The notes: generated by a model not told the origin, from the letters alone. Shown: positions 47,451-56,456, numbered from the stretch's first letter. The stretch: DNA of 64,000 nucleotides from Desulfovibrio mangrovi (GCF_026230175.1 NZ_CP104208.1:248001-312000), one strand, 5' to 3'. Numbers and translations: made by a program.

Positions 47451-48224
47451 TGCATCTACTGAGTTGTTCTAACAAAAAAATAGATAATTTTTATGTTTTT
47501 CTATTATGATTTAGTAATATAAGTGATTTTCTGAAAATCATTATTATTTGAATGTTGTCTCTATATTGATATATGAGCAATTGCAGAGTTTTTTCTGCAA
47601 AAAATTCTGTTTTTCCAGGGGTGGTATTTTTTTTTGTCAAGTGTTTATGAGGATGTGAAAGAGAGCTATATAATAAAAGTGTCATAGTGTGAAGTTGATT
47701 TTTCTGATGAGATATTTGGATTTGTTTTTTTGTTTAAATAAAAGTTGATACTTTGATTTTTGTAGTTGGATGTAAAGTGGTTTGCGACTCTGTAGATTGT
47801 AATTTTATTACTGTGACGATAAGTTGGACTCTATGATATCTTTTTTTAAGATGTCGTATGGTTTTGTGTTGAGCGAATTTGTTTAGTTCTGCTGCAGTTG
47901 TATATTGGGAACCACTGTTTTTGGGATTGGCTGAATAGTAACCAATGTCTGCAATAGCTAATCCCAATGGAAATACGAAGTGCTTTATTGAGCAAGTGTT
48001 GAGATATACTCATAGAGCCTCTCCTGATTTTACAGTGTTGTTGAGGTGTCTTAACTATGTTGCAGCCCATCAGTCTGGCCTGATTGGCGAAAACACTCAA
48101 GGATTTTCAAGTATTTTAATGTCATATGTAGTGCAGGGTTGACTCCTTTCCGGTAAATTGGATCATTCAGAAATAGAGACTTTTGGCAAACGAGCTTACC
48201 ACAAGGACAAGGGGGGGAGGGGGG

Positions 48225-48960
48225 GGCGAAGAAAAACAAGCTTACTAATGGGTAGGTAACTTTTGCCCTGTGCCAGACTGAGAGAGGCACTAAGGCCAGT
48301 GAAGCCTGCTGCAAAATGGGGATTTCAGAGGCGCCTTTCGATAACTGGAATAAAGATTGGGAACTTGGAGTGGGAGAAGTAAGTAGCCTCAAGCTGCTTG
48401 AAGAAAAATGCAACTTAAAAAGCTTGTAGCAGACCTCTATCCGATAAGCAGCTGAAGGATGTTTTAGCGAAATAGTTTTAAAGCCTACTCAGTTGACCTG
48501 CGTAGCTGGATATTTGAAGTAGGCTTACAAAATCAGCATACGAGGCAGATGTCCAGTCCTTGGCTTAGGACGTTCTAGCTATTATTATAAAGCTGTAAGA
48601 GATGATGATGTCCCTCTGCTTCCAAGTTTTTCTGACATAGCGCAGAGCCGAGTGCGCTCTGGTAGCCACAGGATGTATCCTATGTTTAGACGTGATGGGG
48701 GGATGTAAAGAACAAGAAAGTTCACTGGTTCTGCTGTGCAGAAGGGCTTAATTCTTGTTCCTGGAGACCACTGAGCACATCACGGTTAGGCGACGCATGG
48801 ATCGCCCAGAACTCTTCGCATTTGACCAGTGTTAGGCCATGGATTTTGTGGCTGACAATTTGTTCAGCGGGGAGAGGATACGGACTATATGTTGTCGGTA
48901 ATGATCGCCGAGGATGTTTGGATATCCTTGTAGAGCACGCGATAAAGAGGGAGTACTCTG
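48225..48960 (+). pseudogene. Decayed IS3-family element, IS407-like (orfA and orfB remnants)
   Basis: orfA: KKNKLTNG, an in-frame TAG, then VTFALCQTERGTKASEACC, KMGISEAPFDNWNKDWEL and EVSSLKLLEEKCNLKSL. Then, with a frameshift, KKLVADL and KQLKDVLAK follow. This is the complete orfA domain order. orfB: SRVRSGSHRMYPMFRRDGGM (the RRIHxLLRREG helix) and, after shifts, AMDFVADNLFSGERIRTI, with the first catalytic Asp region. The later catalytic residues are lost. Plus strand, no terminal repeats found. Confidence 0.78.
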
Positions 48961-49175
48961 TATCAGCCAGTCATAATGACTAAGAACGGGGGGAATGGTA
49001 CAGTGCAGATTTTTGTTTTGTGAGATGGTAAATGAGTAGGTTAGACGGTGAGTTCACTTAGGCTGTTGATTGAGTGTGGGGATGTATCCCCAGCAATTAA
49101 TTTTTCGGACATTTATTGGTCGAAGGATGGAAGTAATTGATGTTCGTGATTTCTGCACATTCAATTAGACACTAG

Positions 49176-49190
49176 GGCGAGGTTATTGCA
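49176..49190 (+). promoter_or_regulatory. Possible sigma-54 promoter of the second glycosyltransferase operon
   Basis: GGCGA-GGTTA-TTGCA with GG-N10-GC spacing; the -12 half is perfect, the -24 half partial. The predicted start is near 49201, 38 bases before the ATG. Confidence 0.4.
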
Positions 49191-49238
49191 GCTTGCCTAA
49201 ATTGAAGTCTAAAATAACGCTGAGTAGATGGTGGGGTT

Positions 49239-50432
49239 ATGAAAGTTCTTTTAGCTAACAAGTTCTTCTTTCTTAATGGAGGCTCCGAGACTGTTTTTTT
49301 TCAAGAGCGAGAGTATTTGCGCAATCAGGGTCATGGAGTCATTGACTTTTCAATGAAGGACCCTCGGAATATTGCTTCCGCATATGGCTCATATTTTGTT
49401 AAAAATTTTGATTTTAAAAAGTCATCAAGTTTTAAAACTGCGTTGTCTTTTATACATTCCGTTGAGGCGGTTTCAAAAATTTCGAAGCTTGTGGAAGAGA
49501 CCCGTCCTGATATAGCTCACTTACATAATATATATCACCAATTAACTCCATCTATCATTCCTGCGTTGAAGAGCAGGGGGGTTAAAGTTATTCTGACACT
49601 CCATGATACAAAGCTTGTTTGCCCAAACTACTTGAGCTTGTGCCACGAAAGTATTTGTGATGAGTGTAAGGGTAAGTATTACTATAAAACCATACTCAAA
49701 GATTGTCAGCGATCTATAATGAAAAGTGCCCTTCTTGCCATTGAAGCTTATTTCCACAGGTTGATGAAAAGCTATGAAGGAGTCGATTGTTTCATTGCTC
49801 CGAGTTATTTCTTAGCTGAGAAGATTGAAGCGGTAAGGCCTGAATTGGGGCAGGTGAGAGTGCTTTACAATGGTATCGACACGGAGGCCATTCTACCGAG
49901 TGAAATAGACAATGGATATATACTTTATTTAGGTCGTCTTTCAAAAGAAAAAGGGGTGCCCACGCTCCTTAAAGCTTACCAAAAACTCAAGATAAAGCCT
50001 CAATTAAAAATCGTTGGCACAGGGCCTTTGCTTGAGTCGCTCCGCGAGAATTATTCTGATGTAGTCTTTACTGGTTATAAAAGTGGAGATGAGTTGACTA
50101 GGCTTATCGCAAGGTCTTCTTGTGTTGTTGTTCCTTCGGAATGGTATGAGAACTGTTCAATGGTTGTTCTGGAAGCTATGGCATACGGAAAGCCTGTTGT
50201 CGGTTCTAAGGTCGGGGGCATCCCGGAACAAGTTGAAGATGGTGTTTCCGGTGCGCTCTTTACGATGGGGGACGCTGATGAGTTGGTCTTAAAACTGACT
50301 ATGTTGATGGGAGATGTTGAGTTGAGGAGAAGGCTTGGGCGTGCCGCTCGAGCAAAAGTCGAAGATAAGTACTCTTTAGCTGCCCATAACCAAGGACTTA
50401 TGGATATATATAGTAAGGTCCTTCATTCGTAA
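49239..50432 (+). CDS. Glycosyltransferase family 4
   Basis: A 397-residue GT-B fold enzyme. It has N-terminal MKVLLANKFFFLNGGSETVFFQ (Gly-rich GGSE), VKVILTLHDTKLVCPNY with a cysteine-rich insertion (CHESICDECKGKYYYKTILKDC), and the donor domain ILYLGRLSKEKGVPTLLKAY. The E-x7-E region is EWYENCSMVVLEAMAYGKP. The CxxC-type insertion resembles that of a subgroup that often sits beside radical SAM genes. First gene of a three-gene operon with such an enzyme. Confidence 0.92.
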   Translation: MKVLLANKFFFLNGGSETVFFQEREYLRNQGHGVIDFSMKDPRNIASAYGSYFVKNFDFKKSSSFKTALSFIHSVEAVSKISKLVEETRPDIAHLHNIYHQLTPSIIPALKSRGVKVILTLHDTKLVCPNYLSLCHESICDECKGKYYYKTILKDCQRSIMKSALLAIEAYFHRLMKSYEGVDCFIAPSYFLAEKIEAVRPELGQVRVLYNGIDTEAILPSEIDNGYILYLGRLSKEKGVPTLLKAYQKLKIKPQLKIVGTGPLLESLRENYSDVVFTGYKSGDELTRLIARSSCVVVPSEWYENCSMVVLEAMAYGKPVVGSKVGGIPEQVEDGVSGALFTMGDADELVLKLTMLMGDVELRRRLGRAARAKVEDKYSLAAHNQGLMDIYSKVLHS

Positions 50433-50448
50433 GAAGATAATAGGTATA

Positions 50449-51456
50449 ATGAACATGAATGATATCCCAAACCCGCCAGAAGCTCTTTTAGCTGTTACAT
50501 ATAAGTGTAACGCTAAATGCCATATGTGTAATACTTGGCAGTTTCCTTCAAAGAATAAAGATGAAGTCTCCCCACAGGATCTTGAAAAACTTCCCGGGGG
50601 GTATCGTTTTGCAAATGTGACTGGAGGTGAGCCATTTCTTCGTAAAGATATTGAAGATATTATCGAGGTCGTTCTTTCGAAGACTGATCGAATGGTGGTA
50701 AGTACGAATGGTTTTTACACAGATAGAGTTTTGGCAGTCGCTGAGCGCTTTTTTCCAAGGGTGGGGTTCCGTATTAGTATTGAGGGGCTTCCTGCTGCCA
50801 ATGATGAACTCCGTGGTTTGAAGAATGGTTTTGATCATGGGGTGAGGACATTGTTGGGGCTTCGTCAGATGGGGCTAGAGGATATTGGTTTTGGTACGAC
50901 TGTGTCTGATCGAAACGCCAAGGATATGGTCGAGTTGTATGAATTAGCTGAGGCCATGGGGCTTGAGTTTGCAACGGCTGCAATGCACAACACTTATTAT
51001 TTCCATAAGTTTGATAATGAGTTTCATGATGTAGAGATGATTTCTAGTCAGTTTAAGAGAGTTGCTGAGCGCCTGCTTAAAACTAATCGTCCAAAGAACT
51101 GGTTTAGGGCGTACTTTAATTATGGCTTGGCAAACTATGTTCGTGGAAATGAGCGTCTACTGCCTTGCGAAGTTGGTTCCGATTTATTCTTTATGGATCC
51201 TTATGGTGAGATCCGGCCCTGTAATGGTATGGAAGAAAGCATGGGTAATATCAAGGCACAAAGTTTTGAAGAGATTTGGAATAGTGATGCCGCAAAGGAA
51301 GTTCGTTCTAAGGTTGGTAAATGTGATAAACAGTGCTGGATGGTTGGGAGTGCTGCACCTGCCATGAAAAAAGACCTTGCTACTCCGGCCAAATGGGTCA
51401 TTAAGAACAAGTTGAGGTCTCTTATGGGCAAAGAGATTAATTGGCGTTTTAAATAA
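50449..51456 (+). CDS. Radical SAM protein with SPASM-like C terminus
   Basis: A 335-residue iron-sulfur enzyme. The radical SAM cluster motif is Cys20-x3-Cys24-x2-Cys27 (CNAKCHMC), followed by the GGEPFLR S-adenosylmethionine-binding strand. The C-terminal half has the SPASM pattern CEVGSDLFFMDPYGEIRPCNG, then CDKQC, likely binding a second cluster. It is set between two glycosyltransferases, so the substrate may be a sugar or a polyprenyl-linked glycan, or a peptide to be attached to it. The chemistry cannot be deduced. Confidence 0.9.
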   Translation: MNMNDIPNPPEALLAVTYKCNAKCHMCNTWQFPSKNKDEVSPQDLEKLPGGYRFANVTGGEPFLRKDIEDIIEVVLSKTDRMVVSTNGFYTDRVLAVAERFFPRVGFRISIEGLPAANDELRGLKNGFDHGVRTLLGLRQMGLEDIGFGTTVSDRNAKDMVELYELAEAMGLEFATAAMHNTYYFHKFDNEFHDVEMISSQFKRVAERLLKTNRPKNWFRAYFNYGLANYVRGNERLLPCEVGSDLFFMDPYGEIRPCNGMEESMGNIKAQSFEEIWNSDAAKEVRSKVGKCDKQCWMVGSAAPAMKKDLATPAKWVIKNKLRSLMGKEINWRFK

Positions 51457-51457
51457 A

Positions 51458-52570
51458 ATGAAAATAGCAGTTCTAGGTCTTCGTAGCATTGGTGGGGAAT
51501 GTTCCGGCGGAATTGAGCGTCATGTGCAGGAGTTGTCTACTCGGATGGTCGCTCTGGGGCATGAAGTGACAGTTTTTTGCCGGAAGCAATACAATAATGT
51601 GGGTACGGAGTTTAAAGGCGTTCGTCTTGTAAATAGACCGGCTATGTATAGTAAGCATCTTGAAGCAATAACCCATACTGGACTTGCGGTTCCTTCAACT
51701 CTTGTTGGCTATGATGTCGTCCATTTCCATGCGACGGGCCCCTCTCTCCTCTCCTGGGTGCCGAGATTGGCCGGCGTCTCGACGGTTGTAACAGTTCATG
51801 GGCTTGATTTTTTGCGTGCCAAGTGGGGGCGGTTCGCGTCTATGGTGCTTAGAGCTGGAGCTTGGACATCAGCTAACTCGCCTTCAAGTACGATAGTTGT
51901 TTCCCAAGCGCTGCAGAGCTATTACAAGCAAGAATTCAATTGTGATGCTTTCTATATTCCCAACGGGATAGACAGTCCAGAATTGATGCCTTTAAAGATG
52001 CTTGCTAGGTTTGGAGTTGATCCGGGAAGATATATTCTTTCGTTGGGTCGTTTGGTTCCCGAGAAAGGTATCCATTATTTGCTTGAGGCCTTTCGGCAAA
52101 TTGATACAGATTTAAAGCTTCTTATTGTTGGTGGTGGCTCACATAGCGATGGATATTTTGATAAACTCAAGACAATTGCCGGTAATGATAGTCGGATAGT
52201 GTTTACCGGTCCTTTGTACGGGGAGGAAAAAGCTGAAGCCTATTCTAACGCTAAAATGTTTGTCATCCCGTCAGATTTAGAAGGTATGCCAATCGCAATG
52301 CTTGAGGCTATGAGTTATGGTTGTCCTACGCTTTCAAGTGACATTCCAGAGTGTAAAGAGGTGGTTGGAGGTTTAGATGAAGGTCTTTGCCTGTCATTTG
52401 AGTCTGGCAATGTTGTAGATTTAAAAAGAACTATTGAAGTGATGATACGTATGGACAATTTGAATGAAATTGGTATGTCAGGCCGAGAGCATGTTATTTC
52501 AAGCTATAATTGGGATATGATTGTTGATCAGACCTTGGATGTCTATAGATCTGCTTGTGGTTTTTTATAA
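51458..52570 (+). CDS. Glycosyltransferase family 4
   Basis: A 370-residue GT-B fold enzyme. It has N-terminal LGLRSIGGECSGGIERHVQEL, FHATGPSLLSWVPR, and IPNGIDSPE. The donor domain is ILSLGRLVPEKGIHYLLEAF, and the E-x7-E region PSDLEGMPIAMLEAMSYGCP. One base after the radical SAM stop, so co-transcribed. No terminator is evident before the insertion sequence. Confidence 0.92.
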   Translation: MKIAVLGLRSIGGECSGGIERHVQELSTRMVALGHEVTVFCRKQYNNVGTEFKGVRLVNRPAMYSKHLEAITHTGLAVPSTLVGYDVVHFHATGPSLLSWVPRLAGVSTVVTVHGLDFLRAKWGRFASMVLRAGAWTSANSPSSTIVVSQALQSYYKQEFNCDAFYIPNGIDSPELMPLKMLARFGVDPGRYILSLGRLVPEKGIHYLLEAFRQIDTDLKLLIVGGGSHSDGYFDKLKTIAGNDSRIVFTGPLYGEEKAEAYSNAKMFVIPSDLEGMPIAMLEAMSYGCPTLSSDIPECKEVVGGLDEGLCLSFESGNVVDLKRTIEVMIRMDNLNEIGMSGREHVISSYNWDMIVDQTLDVYRSACGFL

Positions 52571-52887
52571 TAATACATCACTGGATGAATGCACTATTTG
52601 TGGTGTAAGCAGTGTAGTTTGTGTTGGATAAAAAGTGGTGTATTAATTATAAATATATCAAAATTTTTATTTAGTTTGGTGATGTTGCAAATTAAAATCC
52701 TTCCCTAAATTATGTAGGGTATTTTTATTTTAAAATCAATTTGCGCGAAAGTGCTATAAGTGCTGCCGAAGAAGCACAGCATGAGTTGTTGTGGACGAGG
52801 GGCAACGCTTGTATCTCTCTGTACCTGTTCTTTATAAAGGGGCTATAGCTTTTTCTTGGGGGATTTAGAGGAAATGGGATGGGTATT
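52571..52887. other. AT-rich spacer before the insertion sequence
   Basis: About 320 bases, no gene and no clear terminator. Nothing else recognised. Confidence 0.5.
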
Positions 52888-52896
52888 TGACCTGCC

Positions 52897-53742
52897 CTAT
52901 TCGTTTGTACCACCCGCAATGTTAGTCCTGCCTGCCGCCTGACGAGGCGGCCAGTGGCATGCTCCCCCATGGGGGAGCATCGCTTCGGGTGCTGGCGGCT
53001 TGTATCCCAACGAACTGTGCGGTCTGAATGTGTTGTACTCCCAGCGCCATTGCTCGATCAAGTACTGAGCCTCCTTCATTGTCATGAAGATCTCGCCGTT
53101 GAGCAGTTCGTCTCGTAATTTGCCGTTGAAGCTTTCGTTGTAGCCGTTTTCCCATGGGCTGCCTGGCTCGATGAACAACGTTTTCACACCGACTCGGCTC
53201 AGCCACTTCCAGACTGCCTTGGCCGTGAACTCAGGCCCGTTATCCGATCGGATGTGGTCCGGTGTGCCGCGTTCCAGAAAGAGCCGGCTCAGCCGATACA
53301 GCACATCTTCTGATTTGAGCTTTCGTGCCACCTCAATGGCCAGGCATTCGCGGGTAAACTCGTCGATGACCGTGAGCATCCGAAAGGCCTTGCCCTCATG
53401 CGTTCTGGCCATGACGAAGTCGTAGGACCAGACATGGTTCGGCCAGCATGGTCGAAGCCGGATGCACGAACCGTCCGAAAGCCACAGGCGCTTCCGCTTG
53501 GGTTGTTTGCTGGGGACCTGCAGCCCCTCGCGTCGCCAAATGCGCTCCAACCAGGTGTGACCCAACCGCCACCCGTCACGGTGGAGCAACTCCAGGATGC
53601 GGCGGTAACCATAACGGCCGTATTGCCTTGCAAACTCGATCACGGCCTCGGTCAGCGCTTTCTCATCATCCCGAGGATTGACTTGGTATCGTTGCGTGGA
53701 ACGTGGCTGGCAGAGAACCCGGCATGCTCTTCGTTCGGGCAC
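52897..53742 (-). CDS. IS3-family transposase OrfB (DDE integrase domain)
   Basis: 281 residues. It has an N-terminal helical HTH_21-like region (RQYGRYGYRRILELLHRDGW) and the rve catalytic core. The catalytic acids are Asp in VWSYDFV, Asp in HIRSDNGPEF and Glu in WENGYNESFNGKLRDELLNGE. The C-terminal part is NTFRPHSSLGYKPPAPEA. OrfA ends within the region preceding it; production of an OrfAB fusion by -1 frameshifting is expected for the family. All catalytic residues are present, so it is likely active. Confidence 0.92.
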   Translation of the reverse strand: MPERRACRVLCQPRSTQRYQVNPRDDEKALTEAVIEFARQYGRYGYRRILELLHRDGWRLGHTWLERIWRREGLQVPSKQPKRKRLWLSDGSCIRLRPCWPNHVWSYDFVMARTHEGKAFRMLTVIDEFTRECLAIEVARKLKSEDVLYRLSRLFLERGTPDHIRSDNGPEFTAKAVWKWLSRVGVKTLFIEPGSPWENGYNESFNGKLRDELLNGEIFMTMKEAQYLIEQWRWEYNTFRPHSSLGYKPPAPEAMLPHGGACHWPPRQAAGRTNIAGGTNE

Positions 53743-53792
53743 ATGCAGCGTGCTGCGAACACGCTCGACGCAACGGCGACGACGCGAAGGGC

Positions 53793-54071
53793 TCAGAAGT
53801 TTCCCCTTGCCGCCTCCTCCAATATCAGCTTGTCAAGATTGAGGTCGGCCACCAAACGCTTGAGCCGGGCGTTTTCCTTCTCAAGCTCCTTCAGCCTCTT
53901 GGCCTGGCTTACCTGCATCCCGCCGTATTCCGTGCGCCAGCCGTAGTATGTCTGCTCGGTCACGCCCAGCTGCCTGCTCACTTGTGGAACCGTTTGCCCC
54001 TGCGCCAACAGTACCTCGGCCTCTCTCAGCTTGCCGATGACCTGCTCAGGAGCGTGCTTCTTCTTGCCCAT
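53793..54071 (-). CDS. IS3-family transposase OrfA
   Basis: 92 residues. It has the HTH_Tnp_1 domain (MGKKKHAPEQVIGKLREAEV, VPQVSRQLGVTEQTYYGW) and a leucine-zipper coil (AKRLKELEKENARLKRLVADLNLDK) used in multimerisation and OrfAB assembly. GGAGG lies upstream of the ATG at 54071. Intact, unlike the relics elsewhere in the window. Confidence 0.92.
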   Translation of the reverse strand: MGKKKHAPEQVIGKLREAEVLLAQGQTVPQVSRQLGVTEQTYYGWRTEYGGMQVSQAKRLKELEKENARLKRLVADLNLDKLILEEAARGNF

Positions 54072-54282
54072 GGAAAACCTCCTGCGGTCTCAGTACCCCT
54101 AACATTGGGCCTGGACCAGTTTTTCCAGGGCAGGTCAGTTTCTTCAATGTCATTTCCTTTAGACAGTACGTTAGTACCGGTTGACTTTGACCCACCGAAT
54201 TGACCCAGCAAAATGCCCCTTAGTTGGGGTTGTGGTCGAGAGAAGTGCTTTTTCTAATATCCTGATTTAACAACAGAAAAAG

Positions 54283-54309
54283 CGCCACAGCTTGTTAGCT
54301 GTAGCGCTT
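54283..54309 (-). terminator. Terminator of the displaced tRNA-Leu 3' end
   Basis: On the minus strand AGCGCTACAGCT, loop AACA, AGCTGTGGCGCT, then TTTTTCTG. It lies eight bases beyond the CCA end of the fragment at 54318. Confidence 0.8.
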
Positions 54310-54317
54310 AAATATCG

Positions 54318-54372
54318 TGGTACCGAGGGAGAGACTTGAACTCTCAAGGCCTTGCGGCCGGCGGATTTTGAG
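54318..54372 (-). repeat. tRNA-Leu 3' fragment marking the left attachment site of the integrated element
   Basis: Minus strand. It starts in the anticodon loop (CTCAAAA, fitting anticodon CAA) and continues through the 3' anticodon stem and the long variable arm (GGCCGCAAGGCC). Then the T-arm GAGAG-TTCAAGT-CTCTC and the acceptor CCTCGGTA with CCA follow. The D arm and 5' half are missing, with unrelated sequence in their place. The integrase gene begins 130 bases away. This is the footprint of tRNA-targeted integration; the intact tRNA is expected at the other end of the element, beyond the window. Confidence 0.88.
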
Positions 54373-54501
54373 AATGAAATTGGGGGTAAAATCGAAATCC
54401 CTCGAAATAATTATACCATAAATATCAAGTGATTGTAGGTGTGTGCTTGTCGCTGTGTGTCCCTTGACCGGTGTATTTACCGGGAATATACCGGGAACAC
54501 T

Positions 54502-55824
54502 ATGAGCGAGCACGAAGCCACCAAGCGCATCTGGAAGCGTCTGCCCGGCACTAAGGGGATACGCTTTTTCGAGCATGCCACCCGCAAGCACAACAGGCGT
54601 CCTGACCGCTATTTCTCTGTGCGTTGGACGCGAAACGGGCGCGATGTGGAAGAAGGCATCGGCTGGTCCTCCGAGGGCTGGCAGACCGACACTATTATTG
54701 ATGCCCGTCATACGCTGCAGAAGAACTACAAGCGCGGGCTTACGCCCTCCACCTTCGCCGAGCTTCGGGAAGAACAAGAGAAGCAGCGCAGAGCTCGGGA
54801 AGCCGCAGATGCAGCCGAGAACGTGCAGGCCATGACCTTCCGCGAGTTCTTCGAGCGCTACTACGTGCCCTGGAAGCGTGACCGGCGCAAGCGTCGCACG
54901 TGGCTGGATGACCTGAAGCGTGCCAACCATCGCCTCTTTCCCTTCATGGGCGATTTGCCCCTCGATGCCATCACTTCCGAGCTGCTCGAAGAGTACATGG
55001 ATGAGCTCTATGCCGTCGGCCTTGCAGACGGCACTGTGCTGCATCACATCGCCATTGTCCGTTCCGTGTTCAATCGTGCGGCGAACACCACCGTGCACGG
55101 CGTGAAGGTCTTCCCCGGTGTTTCGCCCGTGGACGGTATTGAGCTGCCGCGCTCCGATAATCCCAGAACGCGCTACCTCACCCGCGATGAGGCGGACCTT
55201 CTGCTGCAAGGTTGCCGAGAACGAGAAGCCAACGCGCTGCGTGAGAGCATTGCCGTCTCGTGGCGTGATCTGCATGATGCCATTGTGCTGTCGCTGAACA
55301 CGGGGCTGCGTCTCGGCGAGATTCAGCGTCTTGAGTGGGCGGATCTGAATTTCTTTGGGCAGACGCTCACCGTGCGCCAGATGCGCGACAGAAAGCCCGG
55401 TGGAACGGTGCCGCTCAACAAACTGGTGACCGATATGCTTAAAGGGCGTCTTGCCGTGCGTGACAAGGCCAACCCGCTGGTGTTTGTGCCCAAGGGTACC
55501 GGGCGATATCGTGAGATCTCTCATATGTTCCGTGACCTTGTTTTGGAGTTGAGCCTGAATGCCGACGTGACGGACAGCAGCCAGAAGCTTGTGTTCCATT
55601 CGCTCAGGCATTCCTTTGCATCGTGGCTGGCGTTGGCGGGCGTGGATATCTATCGCATCAAGACGCTTATGCGCCACAAGACCATCACCATGACCATGCG
55701 CTATGCGCACCTGATTCCGGATGCCTCGCGCGGGGCAGTGGAGCTGCTGTGTGCTCCGCCCGCGGCGTCACCGAAAGTCCTTTACCTCCACCATGCCAAA
55801 TCGGCGGATGGCCCAGTCTATTAG
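54502..55824 (+). CDS. Tyrosine recombinase (phage/ICE integrase)
   Basis: A 440-residue site-specific recombinase that would insert the element at the tRNA-Leu 3' end. An N-terminal arm-type region (1-100) precedes the core-binding domain (FREFFERYYVPWKRDRRKRRTW). The catalytic domain has the first Arg in NTGLRLGEIQRLEW, then HSLRHSFASWLA with His-x2-Arg, and the last His and nucleophile Tyr in MRHKTITMTMRYAHL. The ATG at 54502 is preferred to an upstream GTG-initiated extension of cysteine-rich non-protein-like residues. The 3' end overlaps the convergent excisionase-like gene by 57 bases. Confidence 0.93.
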   Translation: MSEHEATKRIWKRLPGTKGIRFFEHATRKHNRRPDRYFSVRWTRNGRDVEEGIGWSSEGWQTDTIIDARHTLQKNYKRGLTPSTFAELREEQEKQRRAREAADAAENVQAMTFREFFERYYVPWKRDRRKRRTWLDDLKRANHRLFPFMGDLPLDAITSELLEEYMDELYAVGLADGTVLHHIAIVRSVFNRAANTTVHGVKVFPGVSPVDGIELPRSDNPRTRYLTRDEADLLLQGCREREANALRESIAVSWRDLHDAIVLSLNTGLRLGEIQRLEWADLNFFGQTLTVRQMRDRKPGGTVPLNKLVTDMLKGRLAVRDKANPLVFVPKGTGRYREISHMFRDLVLELSLNADVTDSSQKLVFHSLRHSFASWLALAGVDIYRIKTLMRHKTITMTMRYAHLIPDASRGAVELLCAPPAASPKVLYLHHAKSADGPVY

Positions 55825-56052
55825 CTCCTCGCTGCGATAGAGCACCTTGCGGCTGCTGTTGAAACGCCGCTTGGGGCCGTTGCCCTTGTAATCCTCATTG
55901 TTCACGGTTTTGGGATCAAGCCAACCGCCGGTCAGTTTGCCCACTTCCTTGCGGGCGACGATGGGCGGCAGCTTGCTCAGAATGTGTTCCTTCAGTTCCT
56001 TTTCTTCGGACGTCAAAGGACGTTCCCAATCAACGGGAATAATGGGATGCAT
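55768..56052 (-). CDS. Small DNA-binding/excisionase-like protein
   Basis: 94 residues. The body reads IVARKEVGKLTGGWLDPKTVNNED, then RKVLYRSEELIDWAIRRFG. This is the two-part layout of a winged MerR/AlpA-like helix-turn-helix, with a helix choosing target DNA and a wing before a basic strand. Such proteins in integrated elements act as excisionases or transcription regulators. GGAGG lies upstream of the ATG (56052). It overlaps the integrase 3' end convergently. Function inferred from fold and position. Confidence 0.72.
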   Translation of the reverse strand: MHPIIPVDWERPLTSEEKELKEHILSKLPPIVARKEVGKLTGGWLDPKTVNNEDYKGNGPKRRFNSSRKVLYRSEELIDWAIRRFGMVEVKDFR

Positions 56053-56081
56053 ATCGTGCCTCCTTTTTGTGCTGTGTGTGC

Positions 56082-56456
56082 CTAGAAGCCGAGCCCGAAA
56101 TCGGGAGTGCGAAAGGTGTTGCCAAACTTGTCCGGCTTGATGCTGCCGTTGGCCCATGGATCTTCGAAGCATGCGCAGTCGAGCGTGGCCGGGCGGTGGG
56201 GTTTCTTTTTGCCGGAACTACCCTTTTTGTAGGATGCCGCGCGAAGGGCCTCGTTGGCGCAATCGAGGCTGCAATACTTCTGACTACCGCGCCCTTTGGT
56301 GAAGGTGCTCCGGCACCAGAGGCATGAGGCCTCTTTGGGCGTGCGTCTTGCGGCGGCGCTGCAGCTTCGGCTGCAGTATTTTGCGCGGCCAAGCCGTATG
56401 CGACCTGCATCTGCTGAAAAAGCCTTGCCGCACTGTTGGCAGTTAATCATCGGCAT
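56082..56456 (-). CDS. Small protein with three Cys zinc-finger units
   Basis: 124 residues with three cysteine pairs and HNH-like or treble-clef spacing: CQQCGKAFS, KYCSRSCSAAAR, then CLWCRSTFTKG, KYCSLDCANEA. The repeated zinc ribbon type occurs in phage and plasmid proteins that bind nucleic acid. GGAGG lies eight bases before the ATG at 56456; an upstream in-frame GTG is less well placed. Position 30 bases after the previous gene shows a cotranscribed cassette. No enzymatic motif seen. Confidence 0.75.
   Translation of the reverse strand: MPMINCQQCGKAFSADAGRIRLGRAKYCSRSCSAAARRTPKEASCLWCRSTFTKGRGSQKYCSLDCANEALRAASYKKGSSGKKKPHRPATLDCACFEDPWANGSIKPDKFGNTFRTPDFGLGF

Larger units (their letters stand above)
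47451..49238. other. Gene-poor interval between the two glycosyltransferase operons
   Basis: 1.8 kb with no intact gene. The first 730 bases are very AT-rich and unrecognised. From about 48225 to 48960 lies a decayed IS3 element (separate entry). A poly-G tract is at 48210-48228. The last 250 bases include the possible promoter at 49176. Confidence 0.55.
52888..54137 (-). mobile_element. Intact IS3-family insertion sequence (1250 bp)
   Basis: Bounded by the 11-bp perfect inverted repeats TGACCTGCCCT (52888-52898 and, inverted, 54127-54137), with weaker matches further in. Two overlapping reading frames, orfA and orfB, are in the order and size usual for IS3. No target-site duplication could be identified: the flanks read TATT and GTTT, which differ. 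Confidence 0.9.

Noticed and set aside
47945-48142. Short plus-strand frame in the AT-rich gap
   Set aside because: No ribosome binding site, no domain, lies just before the decayed IS3 element.
54295-55710. 471-codon frame on the minus strand opposite the integrase
   Set aside because: The integrase has all catalytic residues; the opposite frame has no domain and runs through the tRNA fragment.
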